Part shown: positions 1 through 9,498 of the stretch, one piece after another
How positions within the stretch are numbered: the stretch's first letter is position 1
Layout of the letters: each line of letters begins with the position of its first letter
Assembly (NCBI RefSeq): GCF_001656035.1
Contig: NZ_CP010029.1
Coordinates: forward strand, 4,152,074-4,216,073
DNA from: Yersinia entomophaga
GTDB taxonomy: Bacteria > Pseudomonadota > Gammaproteobacteria > Enterobacterales > Enterobacteriaceae
Length of the DNA stretch: 64,000 bases
Direction: 5' to 3'
The notes under the pieces: generated by a model
Told to the model about the DNA's origin: nothing
The model's database searches: none
What the model saw: the letters and a program-made list of their open reading frames with translations, nothing else
Program-made: the position numbers and the translations under genes

Positions 1-1263
1 GAGAGAAACGCGCGGTTCGCTGCTACGGCGCATTGCCATGCGTGCGGAGTTAATCGCTTTTACCGAAGCAATCGCGTTTCGTTCGATGCAAGGAACCTGT
101 ACCTGACCGGCAACCGGGTCACAGGTCAGACCCAGGTTGTGCTCCATACCGATTTCGGCCGCAATGCATACTTGAATCGGGCTAGCGCCCAGCAGCTCCG
201 CTAAACCGGCCGCCGCCATAGAACAGGCTACGCCCACTTCACCCTGACAGCCCACTTCTGCACCGGAAATCGACGCATTCATTTTATACAGAATGCCGAT
301 AGCGCCGGAGGCGAGGAAGTAACGGATAAAGATTTCCGGTGTCACAGGCTCGATAAAGTGATCGTAGTAAGCCAGAACCGCTGGAACGATACCGCAGGCG
401 CCGTTGGTTGGTGCAGTCACCACGCGTCCACCGGCGGCGTTTTCTTCGTTCACGGCCAGCGCAAACATATTCACCCAGTCAATCACGTTCATTGGATCGC
501 TGGAAAGTTTATCGGAAGAAACCAACAGACGGCGTAGCGCAGAAGCGCGACGCGGAACGCGTAGCGGACCCGGGAGAACCCCTTCGGTATTCAGACCACG
601 ATCGATACAGGCGCGCATAGTGTCCCAAATCGCCGTAAAGTAAGCATCAATCTCTTCTTTACTGTGCATGGCCAGCTCGTTCTGCATCACCATACCGGAG
701 ATGGACATCCCGGTGGTGCGACAGTGGGCCAGAATGTCTTCAGCGGAGTTAAACGGATAAGGTACGCTAATCTCGTTGACTGAGGCTTTACCGAAATGTT
801 CTTCATCGACGATGAAGCCGCCGCCGATAGAATAGTAAGTTTTGCTGTACACTTTTTCATCGCCAGCGAAGGCGTGAATTTGCATACCGTTTTCATGCAG
901 GGGCAGGTTATCGCTACGGAAAACCATGCCGCCTTCACGCGGGAAATCAACTTCGTGCAAGCCATTGGCCAGCATCAGTTTTTCACGTTGCTCAACATCG
1001 CGAATAAAACCGGGAATGCTATCGATATCTACGGTGTCAGGCATATTGCCCGCTAACCCCATAATGATAGCGATATCAGTATGGTGGCCTTTACCGGTTA
1101 ATGACAGTGAGCCGTAAACCTCCACGGCCACACGCGTGATAGAAGGCATTAGTCCCTGTGTTACCAGGTCGTCTACAAACTGTTTGCCGGCTTTCATCGG
1201 TCCAACCGTATGAGAGCTGGACGGGCCGATGCCGATCTTAAACATGTCGAAAACGCTAATCAC
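1..1263 (-). CDS. sdaA: L-serine deaminase SdaA (C-terminus cut by window edge)
   Basis: Converts L-serine to pyruvate and ammonia in the cytosol using a [4Fe-4S] cluster. The minus-strand frame runs open from a GTG at 1263 to the window edge, about 421 codons; the E. coli protein has 454, so some 35-40 C-terminal residues lie outside. The start is supported by GAGGAG just upstream and by an N-terminus reading MISVFDMFKIGIGPSSSHT, almost identical to E. coli SdaA. The cysteine-bearing GCQGEVGVACSM segment is present near 230-270. It lies downstream of pabB-nudL on the same strand, as in E. coli, but a 446-bp gap suggests its own promoter. Identification is firm. Confidence 0.96.
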   Translation of the reverse strand, partial: MISVFDMFKIGIGPSSSHTVGPMKAGKQFVDDLVTQGLMPSITRVAVEVYGSLSLTGKGHHTDIAIIMGLAGNMPDTVDIDSIPGFIRDVEQREKLMLANGLHEVDFPREGGMVFRSDNLPLHENGMQIHAFAGDEKVYSKTYYSIGGGFIVDEEHFGKASVNEISVPYPFNSAEDILAHCRTTGMSISGMVMQNELAMHSKEEIDAYFTAIWDTMRACIDRGLNTEGVLPGPLRVPRRASALRRLLVSSDKLSSDPMNVIDWVNMFALAVNEENAAGGRVVTAPTNGACGIVPAVLAYYDHFIEPVTPEIFIRYFLASGAIGILYKMNASISGAEVGCQGEVGVACSMAAAGLAELLGASPIQVCIAAEIGMEHNLGLTCDPVAGQVQVPCIERNAIASVKAINSARMAMRRSSEPRVSL

Positions 1264-1709
1264 GCTAGAACTCCTCAAAAGGCATTGTGTTTAAAGCCGA
1301 TGTTTTATGGTCGAAGCGTTTAAAAATTACGCAACGGGAACATCGGTATTGTAGGTTGACTCGTCAATTTTCGTGACTTTATTCGCATGAAATAAAGTAA
1401 TCGCGAGCCTTAGTTTATTTTGTTTTTACTGGTGTTAGCGGTATCGATCGGATACAGCAACGGTCACTCTGTTAACCAACAACATAAGTGACTTTTTTTA
1501 CGGGTTATTAACCCCACACTATTAGTGGTTTATAGTGAAGGAAGCTATTTTACAGGTATTTCATAACGCTGACAGGCCTGTTTACAGTTTTTTTAAAAAC
1601 TGCGATACAGAGAACATAGAGTAAAAGTGGTAAAAGTGAGGTGATAGGGATCGTTTTATGCTGAAAATGAGGGGGTTAGCGCGTGATGATGTGATGGTTA
1701 TCACGCGTT
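1264..1709. other. Intergenic region upstream of sdaA
   Basis: About 446 bp between the end of nudL and the start of sdaA, both on the minus strand. I see no convincing gene. The AT-rich character and length suggest the sdaA promoter and regulator sites lie here, but I could not assign a specific operator. Confidence 0.5.
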
Positions 1710-2285
1710 TCAGCGCGGTTCGATGCTGACCTGCTGAGCCAGACGGCGAATAATGGCGGCGGTGAGTCCCCAGACAAATTGACTTTCGTACCAGGAAAGG
1801 TAAATCCGGTGGTGCGCGCCCGCGCGATGAACATCCAGTGGATAATAACGTGAAAGGCTTAACGCTTCGTATAGCGGCATTTCGAATAGACCGGCAACCT
1901 CCTCTTCATTACCGTGAAAGGGGACGTCCGCAGGAATAAGACCCACAATTGGCGTGACCTGAAAACCCGTCGAGCTATCCAGTGGCCCTAGCTGACCCAG
2001 CACGCGTACCGATTCAGGAGGAATCGCTACTTCTTCCTGCGCTTCCCGCAGAGCGGTTTCAATCAGCGAATGATCTTCTGGATCGGCCTTGCCGCCAGGG
2101 AAAGCCACTTGTCCGGCGTGTTTACGTAAATGAGCGGAGCGACGAGTTAACAGCAGCGTCGGCTCTGGGCGACAAATAATCGGCACCAGCACCGCCGCGC
2201 GATGATGATGAGCCGACAGGCTGCCGGGCTGGGGCAACTGAAGCTGAAAACGACTGATAAATTCGGCTAAACTGATCCCACTCAC
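1710..2285 (-). CDS. nudL: CoA pyrophosphatase NudL (Nudix hydrolase)
   Basis: Predicted Nudix hydrolase of the UPF0035 group that cleaves coenzyme A to 3',5'-ADP and 4'-phosphopantetheine. The Nudix box is visible at about residues 70-92 (GGKADPEDHSLIETALREAQ followed by EEVAI), preceded by the family-typical LRKHAGQVAFPGG. Length of 191 aa matches E. coli (about 192). Its start overlaps the pabB stop by 4 bp (ATGA type), so the two are translationally coupled. The order pabB-nudL-sdaA is as in E. coli. Confidence 0.93.
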   Translation of the reverse strand: MSGISLAEFISRFQLQLPQPGSLSAHHHRAAVLVPIICRPEPTLLLTRRSAHLRKHAGQVAFPGGKADPEDHSLIETALREAQEEVAIPPESVRVLGQLGPLDSSTGFQVTPIVGLIPADVPFHGNEEEVAGLFEMPLYEALSLSRYYPLDVHRAGAHHRIYLSWYESQFVWGLTAAIIRRLAQQVSIEPR

Positions 2286-3685
2286 GGCTGCGGGTTCTCC
2301 CCCAATAATGGCAAAATGCGCGCGATTTTATCAAAAGTTTCTTGATATTCGGCTTGCTCCTGACTGTCTGCCACTATGCCACCTCCCGCCCAACAATAGA
2401 TTTTACCCTTTTCCGTCAATAAGGTACGGATGGTGATATTGGTATCCATGGTGCCACAGCAACTAATATAGCCAATGTTTCCGCAATATCCATTACGACG
2501 ATGAGGCTCCAGTTGTTCAATAATCTGCATGGCACGGATTTTGGGCGCGCCGGTAATCGAACCGCCGGGGAAACAGGCACGCAGCAATTGTGTTGGCGAA
2601 CAATTCGTCGGCAGGGTGGCGGTGATGGTACTCACCAGATGATGCACCGCAGGGAAAGGTTCCACCACGAACAGCTCCGGTACCCGAACGCTGCCAGGTT
2701 CAGCGACGCGGCCAATATCGTTACGCAGTAAATCCACAATCATCAGGTTTTCTGCTCGATCTTTGGGTGACGCGGCTAAGCGCTCAGCCTGCTGCCGATC
2801 GGCATCCGCATCTTTCAGTCGTGGCAAAGTGCCTTTGATTGGCCGAGTCTGTATCTGTTGATTTTCTAGCCAGACAAAACGCTCGGGGGAAACGCTGATC
2901 ACCGTATGTTCAGGCAGGCGAATAAATGCGGAGAAAGGCGCGCGATTGCTGGCGCTCAGGCGTAAAAAAGCCTGCCATTCATCCCCCTGATATTCGGCGC
3001 TGAAGCGTTGCGCCAGATTGATTTGATAGCAGTCGCCACTGTGCAGATATTCCTGTACCTGACGAAATTTTTCGCCGTACTCTTCACGAGCCATATTGGC
3101 CTGCCAAGGGCTTTGCAGCTCGAAAGACTGGGGCGTAGCCGGGCGCTGCTGCTCGAGCCATTGATGGCGTTGCTCTATATCCCCGTGGCTAATTAGCGTC
3201 AGTTTTTGCCGTTGGTGATCGGCAATCAGCGCCCAGTCATACAAACCAATGGCCATATCCGGCAAGTGAATATCTTGCTGTGCCAGCTCCGGTAAGACCT
3301 CGATTCTGCGTCCTAAATCGTAACCAAATAGCCCTAATGCGCCACCCAAAAAGGGTAGGTCTGGATTCGGTGAGCAGGTCAATCCCAAGCAATCCAGCTG
3401 TTGCTGTAATAAATCGAAGGGATCGATTTCTGAATATTGGGTATTCAGGGAATCGCTGATTTCCGTTTCTTTGCCTCGGGTGATCAAACGCACGCGGGGT
3501 TCAGCGACCAAAATATCAAACCTGTTATGGGAATGCTCGGCAAAACCCGAATGCAGCAGCATCGCCCAAGGCAAAGTGGAAATCGGAGCGAAATAGCGTA
3601 ACAACGCATCGGGGTGATAAGGCAGGCTTTTACAGAAAGGAGCATTGGCTTGCAGGCTATGAGTATTTTTTTCGACTGACGACAT
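2282..3685 (-). CDS. pabB: Aminodeoxychorismate synthase component I PabB
   Basis: Makes 4-amino-4-deoxychorismate from chorismate using ammonia supplied by PabA, the first committed step of p-aminobenzoate and folate synthesis. The 467-aa product has the anthranilate synthase I-type N-terminal domain and the chorismate-binding domain. It keeps the PIKGT motif holding the catalytic lysine and the FPGGSITGAPK and GGGIVADS motifs. It is slightly longer than the E. coli protein (453 aa) because of an N-terminal extension; the ATG at 3685 is the first in-frame start after the gap. First gene of the pabB-nudL unit. Confidence 0.96.
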   Translation of the reverse strand: MSSVEKNTHSLQANAPFCKSLPYHPDALLRYFAPISTLPWAMLLHSGFAEHSHNRFDILVAEPRVRLITRGKETEISDSLNTQYSEIDPFDLLQQQLDCLGLTCSPNPDLPFLGGALGLFGYDLGRRIEVLPELAQQDIHLPDMAIGLYDWALIADHQRQKLTLISHGDIEQRHQWLEQQRPATPQSFELQSPWQANMAREEYGEKFRQVQEYLHSGDCYQINLAQRFSAEYQGDEWQAFLRLSASNRAPFSAFIRLPEHTVISVSPERFVWLENQQIQTRPIKGTLPRLKDADADRQQAERLAASPKDRAENLMIVDLLRNDIGRVAEPGSVRVPELFVVEPFPAVHHLVSTITATLPTNCSPTQLLRACFPGGSITGAPKIRAMQIIEQLEPHRRNGYCGNIGYISCCGTMDTNITIRTLLTEKGKIYCWAGGGIVADSQEQAEYQETFDKIARILPLLGENPQP

Positions 3686-3834
3686 GACAACTCGTGAAAT
3701 AATTTCGGGGAAAAGATTCGGCCTGTAAGGTTATCACAGATTATGTGGGCGAGGGCAGTAGCGGCTTGACAGGGAATTCCCTATTACGCTAAAGAAACGG
3801 GTATACTTGCCGGCTAATTCGTAGGAGACAGATA

Positions 3835-4092
3835 ATGCTAGCGGGAATGCCCTCACTTTCTCACCAAGAGCAACAGGAAGCTGTTGAACGTATTCACCAA
3901 CTGATGTCCGAAGGGATGAGCAGTGGTGAAGCCATAGGTCTGGTTGCGGAAGAAATTCGCGAGCGCCACAAAAACGATCCTCAGGCAATGGTCATCTTTG
4001 ATGATGAAGACTTTGAGGAACACAGCGATCCTGAATATCGCCGCGACAATGAAAAAGACGCGGACGAGTATGAGGATGACTACGAAGGTTAG
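3835..4092 (+). CDS. yoaH: UPF0181 protein YoaH
   Basis: Small cytosolic protein of unknown function. Residues 1-45 ([20 protein letters not shown] and onward through [10 protein letters not shown]) match E. coli YoaH closely. At 85 aa it is longer than the 59-aa E. coli protein, with a very acidic tail rich in Asp and Glu ([10 protein letters not shown] and later EYEDDYEG). A GTAGGAGA ribosome site lies just upstream. It is divergent from pabB across 149 bp, as in E. coli. Confidence 0.9.
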   Translation: MLAGMPSLSHQEQQEAVERIHQLMSEGMSSGEAIGLVAEEIRERHKNDPQAMVIFDDEDFEEHSDPEYRRDNEKDADEYEDDYEG

Positions 4093-4153
4093 TGATAACT
4101 ATCAGTGACCAGAAGCTAAGTTATCCGAAGGCTAGCTAGCCAAAGTCAATCGC

Positions 4154-4196
4154 CATCATGAAGGTTTCGGTAAACTAGCCTGCAACCTTCATGATG
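4154..4196. repeat. Perfect 13-bp inverted repeat between yoaH and purT
   Basis: CATCATGAAGGTT at 4154-4166 is mirrored exactly by AACCTTCATGATG at 4184-4196 around a 17-nt loop. It sits between convergent yoaH and purT, where a bidirectional terminator would be expected, but the flanking T-tracts are poor, so a role as terminator is only inferred. Confidence 0.6.
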
Positions 4197-4226
4197 TTTC
4201 GTATCACTTCCTAGAGCCTTGGATTT

Positions 4227-5408
4227 TTAGCTGTGGCTGACCGTGATTTGCCCAGCGGCATTTTTCGCCACGGCCACGGCTTGTTCTACCGTTTCGGCTA
4301 CGGCCAGCGCGACGCCCATCCGCCGTCTGCCGGCAATTTCGGGTTTACCAAACAAACGCACGTCCACGTCACCCAGCAGCGCATTTCCCAAACCGCGATA
4401 TACCACATTCTGGCTGGTTAACTCAGGTAAAATAACCGCCGAGGCGGCGGGGCCATACTGGCGAATCTGGCTGATTGGCATGCCGAGGAAGGCGCGAACA
4501 TGCAGCGCAAATTCGGAAAGATTTTGTGAAATCAGCGTGACCATACCGGTATCGTGTGGGCGAGGGGAGACTTCGCTGAAAATAACTTCATCACCGCAGA
4601 TAAACAGCTCCACGCCGAATAAACCGTAGCCACCCAAAGTTTGAACCACTTTAGCCGCGATCGCCTGAGCGCGTTGCAACGCCAGTTCGCTCATCTGCTG
4701 CGGCTGCCAGGATTCGCGATAATCACCCTCCTCCTGACGGTGGCCAATCGGCGCGCAGAAATGGATACCATCTACGGCGCTGATGGTCAGTAGGGTAATC
4801 TCGAAGTCAAAATTAACCAGACCTTCCACAATCACCCGACCGCCGCCGGCGCGACCGCCTTGCTGTGCATAATTCCATGCGGTTTGTCGTTGCTCTTCAC
4901 TGCGGATCAGGCTTTGCCCTTTGCCAGAGGAACTCATCACTGGTTTCACAATGCACGGATAACCGATTTCGGCCACGGCTTGACGGAAGCGGCTTTCGGT
5001 ATCGGCAAAACGGTAGCTGGAAGTGGGTAATCCCAGCGTTTCTGCGGCCAGACGACGAATGCCTTCACGGTTCATTGTCAGGCGAGTGGCTTCGGCGCAG
5101 GGCACTACGTGTTGACCCATAAGCTCCAGCTCCACCAGCATATCGGTGGCAATGGCTTCAATTTCCGGCACGATGTAGTGGGGGTTTTCCAGCTCCACAA
5201 TTCGTTTGAGCGCCGCCCCATCCAGCATATTAATCACGTGACTGCGGTGGGCGACGTGCATAGCAGGGGCATCGGCATAGCGATCGACGGCGATCACTTC
5301 CAGCCCAAGGCGCTGACATTCAATCGCCACTTCTTTGCCCAGTTCGCCAGAGCCAAGCAGCATCACACGGGTTGCGCCGGGGCGCAAAGCAGTTCCAATG
5401 GTTAACAT
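4227..5408 (-). CDS. purT: Formate-dependent GAR transformylase PurT
   Basis: ATP-grasp enzyme that transfers formyl phosphate, made from formate and ATP, onto glycinamide ribonucleotide in purine synthesis, independently of folate. The 393-aa product is collinear with E. coli PurT (392 aa). It has the nucleotide-binding [15 protein letters not shown] start, the ATP-grasp loop [11 protein letters not shown] and the metal-binding [12 protein letters not shown] stretch. A PurR-type operator lies about 57 bp upstream of the start, supporting purine repression. Confidence 0.97.
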   Translation of the reverse strand: MLTIGTALRPGATRVMLLGSGELGKEVAIECQRLGLEVIAVDRYADAPAMHVAHRSHVINMLDGAALKRIVELENPHYIVPEIEAIATDMLVELELMGQHVVPCAEATRLTMNREGIRRLAAETLGLPTSSYRFADTESRFRQAVAEIGYPCIVKPVMSSSGKGQSLIRSEEQRQTAWNYAQQGGRAGGGRVIVEGLVNFDFEITLLTISAVDGIHFCAPIGHRQEEGDYRESWQPQQMSELALQRAQAIAAKVVQTLGGYGLFGVELFICGDEVIFSEVSPRPHDTGMVTLISQNLSEFALHVRAFLGMPISQIRQYGPAASAVILPELTSQNVVYRGLGNALLGDVDVRLFGKPEIAGRRRMGVALAVAETVEQAVAVAKNAAGQITVSHS

Positions 5409-5464
5409 AATTCGATACCTACATCAGCAAGATAATATGCGAGGAAGAAACCGCCGCAGTATAT

Positions 5465-5480
5465 ACGAAAACGATTGCGC
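5465..5480 (-). promoter_or_regulatory. PurR operator upstream of purT
   Basis: ACGAAAACGATTGCGC matches the PurR consensus ACGCAAACGTTTGCGT at 13 of 16 positions and lies directly upstream of purT, a known PurR target in E. coli. Its strand relates to purT; the site itself is quasi-palindromic. Confidence 0.8.
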
Positions 5481-5740
5481 GGGCAGCGCTTAGGGCAAAA
5501 AACAGGTTTGAGTGCGGATAAATTCAGCAAAGTAAGGTCTGGAGCAATCAGGGGGGCGAAGATATCGAAAGGGATGCATTTGACCCATATCTAGGGTTAC
5601 AGGAGAAAAACGCAGATTTCCCCGCGCTTTTTTACGCTTTAACTCAAGAAAAGGCCTCAACTCTGCTATTATCGCCGCAAATATTGCGCTTGCCTTCAGG
5701 CATCGCTTTCAATCCATTCCGTTATATAAGAGTTACCGCC

Positions 5741-7123
5741 GTGAGCACAACGTCCTTTTCTTCCCTAACGCTGCCTGCCGAGCAGTTGTCGAACCTTAAT
5801 GAACTCGGTTATACCGAAATGACGCCGGTACAGGCCGCCGCGTTACCGGCCATTCTGAACGGGCAAGATGTTCGGGCCAAAGCCAAAACGGGCAGTGGTA
5901 AAACGGCCGCATTCGGCATTGGTTTGCTGGATAAAATTGCCGTGGGTGAGTTTGTGACTCAGGCATTGGTACTCTGTCCAACTCGCGAACTGGCCGATCA
6001 GGTCAGTAAAGAACTGCGTCGTTTGGCTCGTTTTACTCAAAATATTAAAATTCTGACCCTATGTGGCGGCCAGCCAATGGGGCACCAGTTGGACTCTCTG
6101 GTTCATGCGCCGCATATTGTTGTGGGCACGCCGGGACGCATTCAGGAACATTTGCGTAAACGCACCTTGGTATTGGACGATCTGAAAGTGCTGGTGCTGG
6201 ATGAAGCGGATCGCATGCTGGACATGGGCTTTACTGACGCGATCAATGACGTTATCAGCTACACGCCGCCGCAGCGCCAGACGCTTCTGTTTTCCGCTAC
6301 TTATCCGGCGGGGATCGAACAGATCAGCGCAAAAGTACAGCGTGAGCCGCTGAACGTAGAAGTGGCCGATGAAGGCGATGAACCGGCGATCGAACAGGTA
6401 TTCTTCGAAACGACTCGTGAAAAACGTCTGCCGCTGCTGATCTCAGTGTTAAGCCACTATCAACCGGCGTCCTGCGTAGTATTCTGCAACACGAAAAAAG
6501 ACTGTCAGAGCGTTTACGATGCGCTGGAATCACGTGGAATCAGCGTATTAGCGCTGCACGGTGACTTAGAGCAGCGGGATCGTGATCAGGTGCTGGTGCG
6601 CTTCTCTAACCGTAGTTGTCGAGTGTTGGTTGCCACCGACGTCGCGGCGCGCGGTCTGGATATCAAAGATTTGGAACTGGTTGTGAACTTCGAACTGGCT
6701 TTCGATCCGGAAGTCCATGTACACCGCATTGGTCGTACCGGGCGTGCGGGCATGAGCGGACGGGCAGTCAGTCTGTGTACGCCGTCAGAAATGGGGCGTG
6801 CGCACGCGATTGAAGATTATCTGCAAATCAAAGTGAAATGGACGCCGGCGGAGCAAGTGAGCCGCAGCGCCAATGTCATGCTGGAGCCAGAAATGGTGAC
6901 GTTATGCATCGACGGTGGCCGTAAAGCCAAGATTCGCCCAGGCGATATTTTGGGGGCGTTGACCGGCGATGCGGGTTTGACGGCGGCTGACGTCGGTAAA
7001 ATCGATATGTTCCCAGTTCATGCTTACGTTGCTATTCGCAAAGCCAGTGCGAAACGGGCTATACAACAATTGCAGCAAGGTAAAATTAAAGGCAAAAACT
7101 GCAAGGCACGTTTGTTAAAATAG
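5741..7123 (+). CDS. dbpA: ATP-dependent RNA helicase DbpA
   Basis: DEAD-box helicase acting in 50S ribosome assembly; its C-terminal domain binds hairpin 92 of 23S rRNA. Visible motifs: Q-motif region MTPVQAAALPAI, Walker A AKTGSGKT, PTRELADQV, DEAD (VLDEADRMLDMGF), SAT (LLFSATY), ATDVAARGLDI and HRIGRTGRAG. The C-terminal RNA-binding domain contains CIDGGRKAKIRPGD. I chose the GTG at 5741, giving 460 aa and a start matching the E. coli N-terminus; a TTG at 5684 would add 19 residues without homology. The helicase body is complete. Confidence 0.95.
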   Translation: MSTTSFSSLTLPAEQLSNLNELGYTEMTPVQAAALPAILNGQDVRAKAKTGSGKTAAFGIGLLDKIAVGEFVTQALVLCPTRELADQVSKELRRLARFTQNIKILTLCGGQPMGHQLDSLVHAPHIVVGTPGRIQEHLRKRTLVLDDLKVLVLDEADRMLDMGFTDAINDVISYTPPQRQTLLFSATYPAGIEQISAKVQREPLNVEVADEGDEPAIEQVFFETTREKRLPLLISVLSHYQPASCVVFCNTKKDCQSVYDALESRGISVLALHGDLEQRDRDQVLVRFSNRSCRVLVATDVAARGLDIKDLELVVNFELAFDPEVHVHRIGRTGRAGMSGRAVSLCTPSEMGRAHAIEDYLQIKVKWTPAEQVSRSANVMLEPEMVTLCIDGGRKAKIRPGDILGALTGDAGLTAADVGKIDMFPVHAYVAIRKASAKRAIQQLQQGKIKGKNCKARLLK

Positions 7124-7323
7124 TAAATAACGATTTTTACGGGGTAGCGTGTATTGCGTTGCTCCGTTTCAGCCCCTTATATTGAATGTTAATAACTGAC
7201 GGATTTACTGTTTAAGTTATTGAATTTATATATTTATTTCGTTTGTTTGAGCTGGCCGGAATCATTCCTTCCGCTCAACGGAATGACTATTTAACCGCAT
7301 TTAATAAAGGGAATGTATTAAAT

Positions 7324-8022
7324 ATGATACCTGTCATTAATCAGACCGCAGTATTTTTCCGCCCAGCTTCTCTTTCTTCTTCCTCGGTTAACCCTAATGA
7401 TTTTGCACCCCCAACAGGTGAGATAAAGTCCGCGCTGGATCAGCATATTAAGGGAAAGCAGGTGCTGGTTTTTAGCGGCTTTTCCGGCATGGGGTACGAC
7501 GATGTTGAAGCGTTTCAAACCTCACTTGAATCTACATTAAAAGAGGCCAGCCTCAACCACGGAAAACATAATGTAGTGGTGGTCGCGGGGGCGACCAGCG
7601 TAGGTATTGGAGCGGTTTATTCGCTAGCAAAAAAACTCGAAATTAAAACGCTGGGGATTGTTTCTGAACAAGCCAAAGGCGGCGGTGAAATAGCCAGTAG
7701 TTGTGACGATGTAATTTATGTTCCTGATAAAAAAGGCAGTTGGCAGGTGCTCTACTATATAGATAAGGCGAAGGGATTAACGGGTTCATATATGACTTAT
7801 GTCGCCTCAAAAGCATCGCCAGCTTCAGGTGGTGAGTTCTTCGCTTTTGGGGGCGGAGACGTGACGGTGAGTGAACTTAAGGAAGCGAAAAAACTGGGAA
7901 TAACCACGCGAGTTTATCCTGATTTCCAACCCAATCGGGATAAAGTAAAAGAGCGCCAGGCCAATAAACCGGGTAGCGATATGACGCCCGTGAAAACTTA
8001 TATGACTCAGTTTTTGGAATAA
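7324..8022 (+). CDS. Hypothetical protein, Rossmann-like
   Basis: Unrecognised 232-aa protein; function unknown. Features: a hydrophobic beta-strand run (KQVLVFSGFSGMGYDD), a second one (NVVVVAGATSVGIGAVYSL), and a third ending in ASSCDDVIYVPD, suggesting an alternating alpha/beta, Rossmann-like fold such as the SLOG/LOG nucleotide-binding families. That link is a guess from pattern only. I chose the ATG at 7324, which has AAAGGGA about 10 nt upstream; a TTG at 7243 would extend it. No signal peptide. It sits between dbpA and yebG, where E. coli has no such gene, and has lower GC than its neighbours, consistent with acquisition. Confidence 0.7.
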   Translation: MIPVINQTAVFFRPASLSSSSVNPNDFAPPTGEIKSALDQHIKGKQVLVFSGFSGMGYDDVEAFQTSLESTLKEASLNHGKHNVVVVAGATSVGIGAVYSLAKKLEIKTLGIVSEQAKGGGEIASSCDDVIYVPDKKGSWQVLYYIDKAKGLTGSYMTYVASKASPASGGEFFAFGGGDVTVSELKEAKKLGITTRVYPDFQPNRDKVKERQANKPGSDMTPVKTYMTQFLE

Positions 8023-8377
8023 AGCCTGACCACATTTTTCGGTAGCGGATGCCAATCCGGGTTTGAGATCCGTATTTACGAAAATCGTGTTCGCTAAATG
8101 AGTGTTCATCAATTTGCCGTTGAATGACTTCGAATAATGGGAAGCGCTGAGCCGCAACGAGAGCTTCCCATTATGTTATAATTTCTCCGGATTAAATATT
8201 TCCTGCTTATGTATCCGCCACTTATCGTTTTCAGAAATCCCTATTATTGGAAGGGATTTCGTTCTTTCATTTTGAGGTGAATAACGCAGCAGGGAATGAT
8301 TACCATCATGTCTGAGTGTCTCTTCGGGGCGTCGCGGATATTAATAAAGTTACGGGTTGGTAAAAGGACTCTAATAA
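8023..8377. other. Intergenic region upstream of yebG
   Basis: A 355-bp gap without a convincing gene. It contains the inverted repeat at 8134-8174. I searched for a LexA box (CTG-N10-CAG), since yebG is SOS-controlled in E. coli, and did not find one. Confidence 0.5.
8134..8174. repeat. 12-bp inverted repeat downstream of the orphan gene
   Basis: ATAATGGGAAGC (8134-8145) pairs perfectly with GCTTCCCATTAT (8163-8174) around a 17-nt loop. It may be a transcription stop or mRNA stabiliser for the upstream gene, but no T-run follows. Confidence 0.55.
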
Positions 8378-8701
8378 ATGGCCGTTGAAGTAAAATTCGT
8401 TGTAGTACGACAGGGTGAGGAAAAAATGACTTTCACAACCAAAAAAGAAGCCGATGCATACGATAAAATGTTGGATTTGGCCGATAATCTGGCCGAATGG
8501 TTGTCGCAGTCCCCTCTGACGATGGAAGAAGAACAGCGTGAAGCGCTGAGTTTCTATCTGGCTGAAAATAAAGATGTTTTATGGCAGATTTTACGTGGCG
8601 CTGCTCCAACCGCAGCGGCGGAGCCTGTGGTGAAAACCAAGGCAGAGAAAGGCGCTGCCAATAAGAAAAATGACAAAACCGAAGAAATTCAAGCGGCTTA
8701 A
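8378..8701 (+). CDS. yebG: DNA damage-inducible protein YebG
   Basis: Small cytosolic protein of the YebG family, SOS-induced in E. coli, exact function unknown. The N-terminal 70 residues (MAVEVKFVVVRQGEEKMTF and onward to REALSFYLAE) match E. coli YebG. The C-terminal third diverges into a Lys/Ala-rich tail. Length 107 aa against 96 in E. coli. The ATG is preceded by AAAAGGAC. No canonical LexA box was visible upstream, so SOS control is uncertain here. Confidence 0.92.
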   Translation: MAVEVKFVVVRQGEEKMTFTTKKEADAYDKMLDLADNLAEWLSQSPLTMEEEQREALSFYLAENKDVLWQILRGAAPTAAAEPVVKTKAEKGAANKKNDKTEEIQAA

Positions 8702-8740
8702 TGAGTTATCTCCCGGCAAAATGGGGAAAAAGGATCTAGA

Positions 8741-9049
8741 ATGAATCGTGAAATCACCTTCTTCAGCCGTTTTGAGGCGGATATTCTGGCGAATCGTAAA
8801 ACCATTACTATTCGTGATAGCAGTGAATCCGATTTTCAACCCGGTGAAGTTTTGCGGGTTTGCCGCAATGAGGATGGCGTATTTTTTTGCCACATTGAAG
8901 TGAAGTCAGTGACGCCAGTGACATTGGACGCATTAACTGAACGCCATGCGAAGCAGGAAAACATGTCATTGGATGAACTGAAAAAGGTGATAAAGGAGAT
9001 CTATCCCGGTTTGCAGCAATTTTATGTGATCGAATTTACCCAGTGCTAG
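8741..9049 (+). CDS. yqfB: N4-acetylcytidine amidohydrolase YqfB (ASCH domain)
   Basis: UPF0267/ASCH-fold enzyme; the E. coli homologue hydrolyses N4-acetylcytidine to cytidine and acetate. The 102-aa product is collinear with E. coli Yqf[21 protein letters not shown] contains the conserved lysine of the RKTITIRD motif, and [12 protein letters not shown] closes the domain. It begins 39 bp after yebG with an AAAAAGGA ribosome site, so co-transcription is likely. The location differs from E. coli, where yqfB is elsewhere. Confidence 0.9.
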   Translation: MNREITFFSRFEADILANRKTITIRDSSESDFQPGEVLRVCRNEDGVFFCHIEVKSVTPVTLDALTERHAKQENMSLDELKKVIKEIYPGLQQFYVIEFTQC

Positions 9050-9132
9050 TTCTGTAATGGAATTCACTCTGTAACCTACAACGCGATCTTTTGCTGCACC
9101 TCCGGATAGAAATAATAACGATTGGAGGAGCA

Positions 9133-9498
9133 ATGAAAAAAACGGCATTCACTTTGACTGCGATGATGATGGCGCTGGGTAGCATGGCTGCATCGGCTCA
9201 AAACCACGAGCAGGAGCAACGCACTGCGAAGTTCCCCGCCTGCGTGGGATTGACTCAGGCCAAGGTGGCGACTCAGGTGAAACGTGACTTTTTGCAAAAT
9301 CGCATTGTCCGTTGGGAGTCTGATAAAAAGCTGCTGGGAACCGCAACGCCGGTGGCCTGGGTGAGTCCAGATGATATCAATGGGAAAGACGATATCTGGG
9401 AAGTGCCGCTGACGGTGCGCGGGACCAAAGCGAATAAAAGCTACGACGTGGTTCTGAACTGCGTTGAAGGGACGATAACCTACAGTTTGCCGCAGTAA
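9133..9498 (+). CDS. yebF: Secreted protein YebF
   Basis: Small protein exported through Sec and, in E. coli, released to the medium via outer-membrane porins. The first 22 residues form a signal peptide (MKKTAFTLTAMMMALGSMAA, cleavage likely after ASA). Two cysteines (FPACVGL and VVLNCVEG) correspond to the YebF disulfide. VAWVSPDDINGKDD is family-typical. Start chosen at the ATG at 9133, directly after GGAGGAGCA; upstream codons lack homology. 121 aa, near the E. coli length of 118. Confidence 0.92.
   Translation: MKKTAFTLTAMMMALGSMAASAQNHEQEQRTAKFPACVGLTQAKVATQVKRDFLQNRIVRWESDKKLLGTATPVAWVSPDDINGKDDIWEVPLTVRGTKANKSYDVVLNCVEGTITYSLPQ

Noticed and set aside
8200..8377. LexA box upstream of yebG
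   Set aside because: I looked for CTG-N10-CAG in the gap and found no acceptable match, though yebG is SOS-controlled in E. coli.
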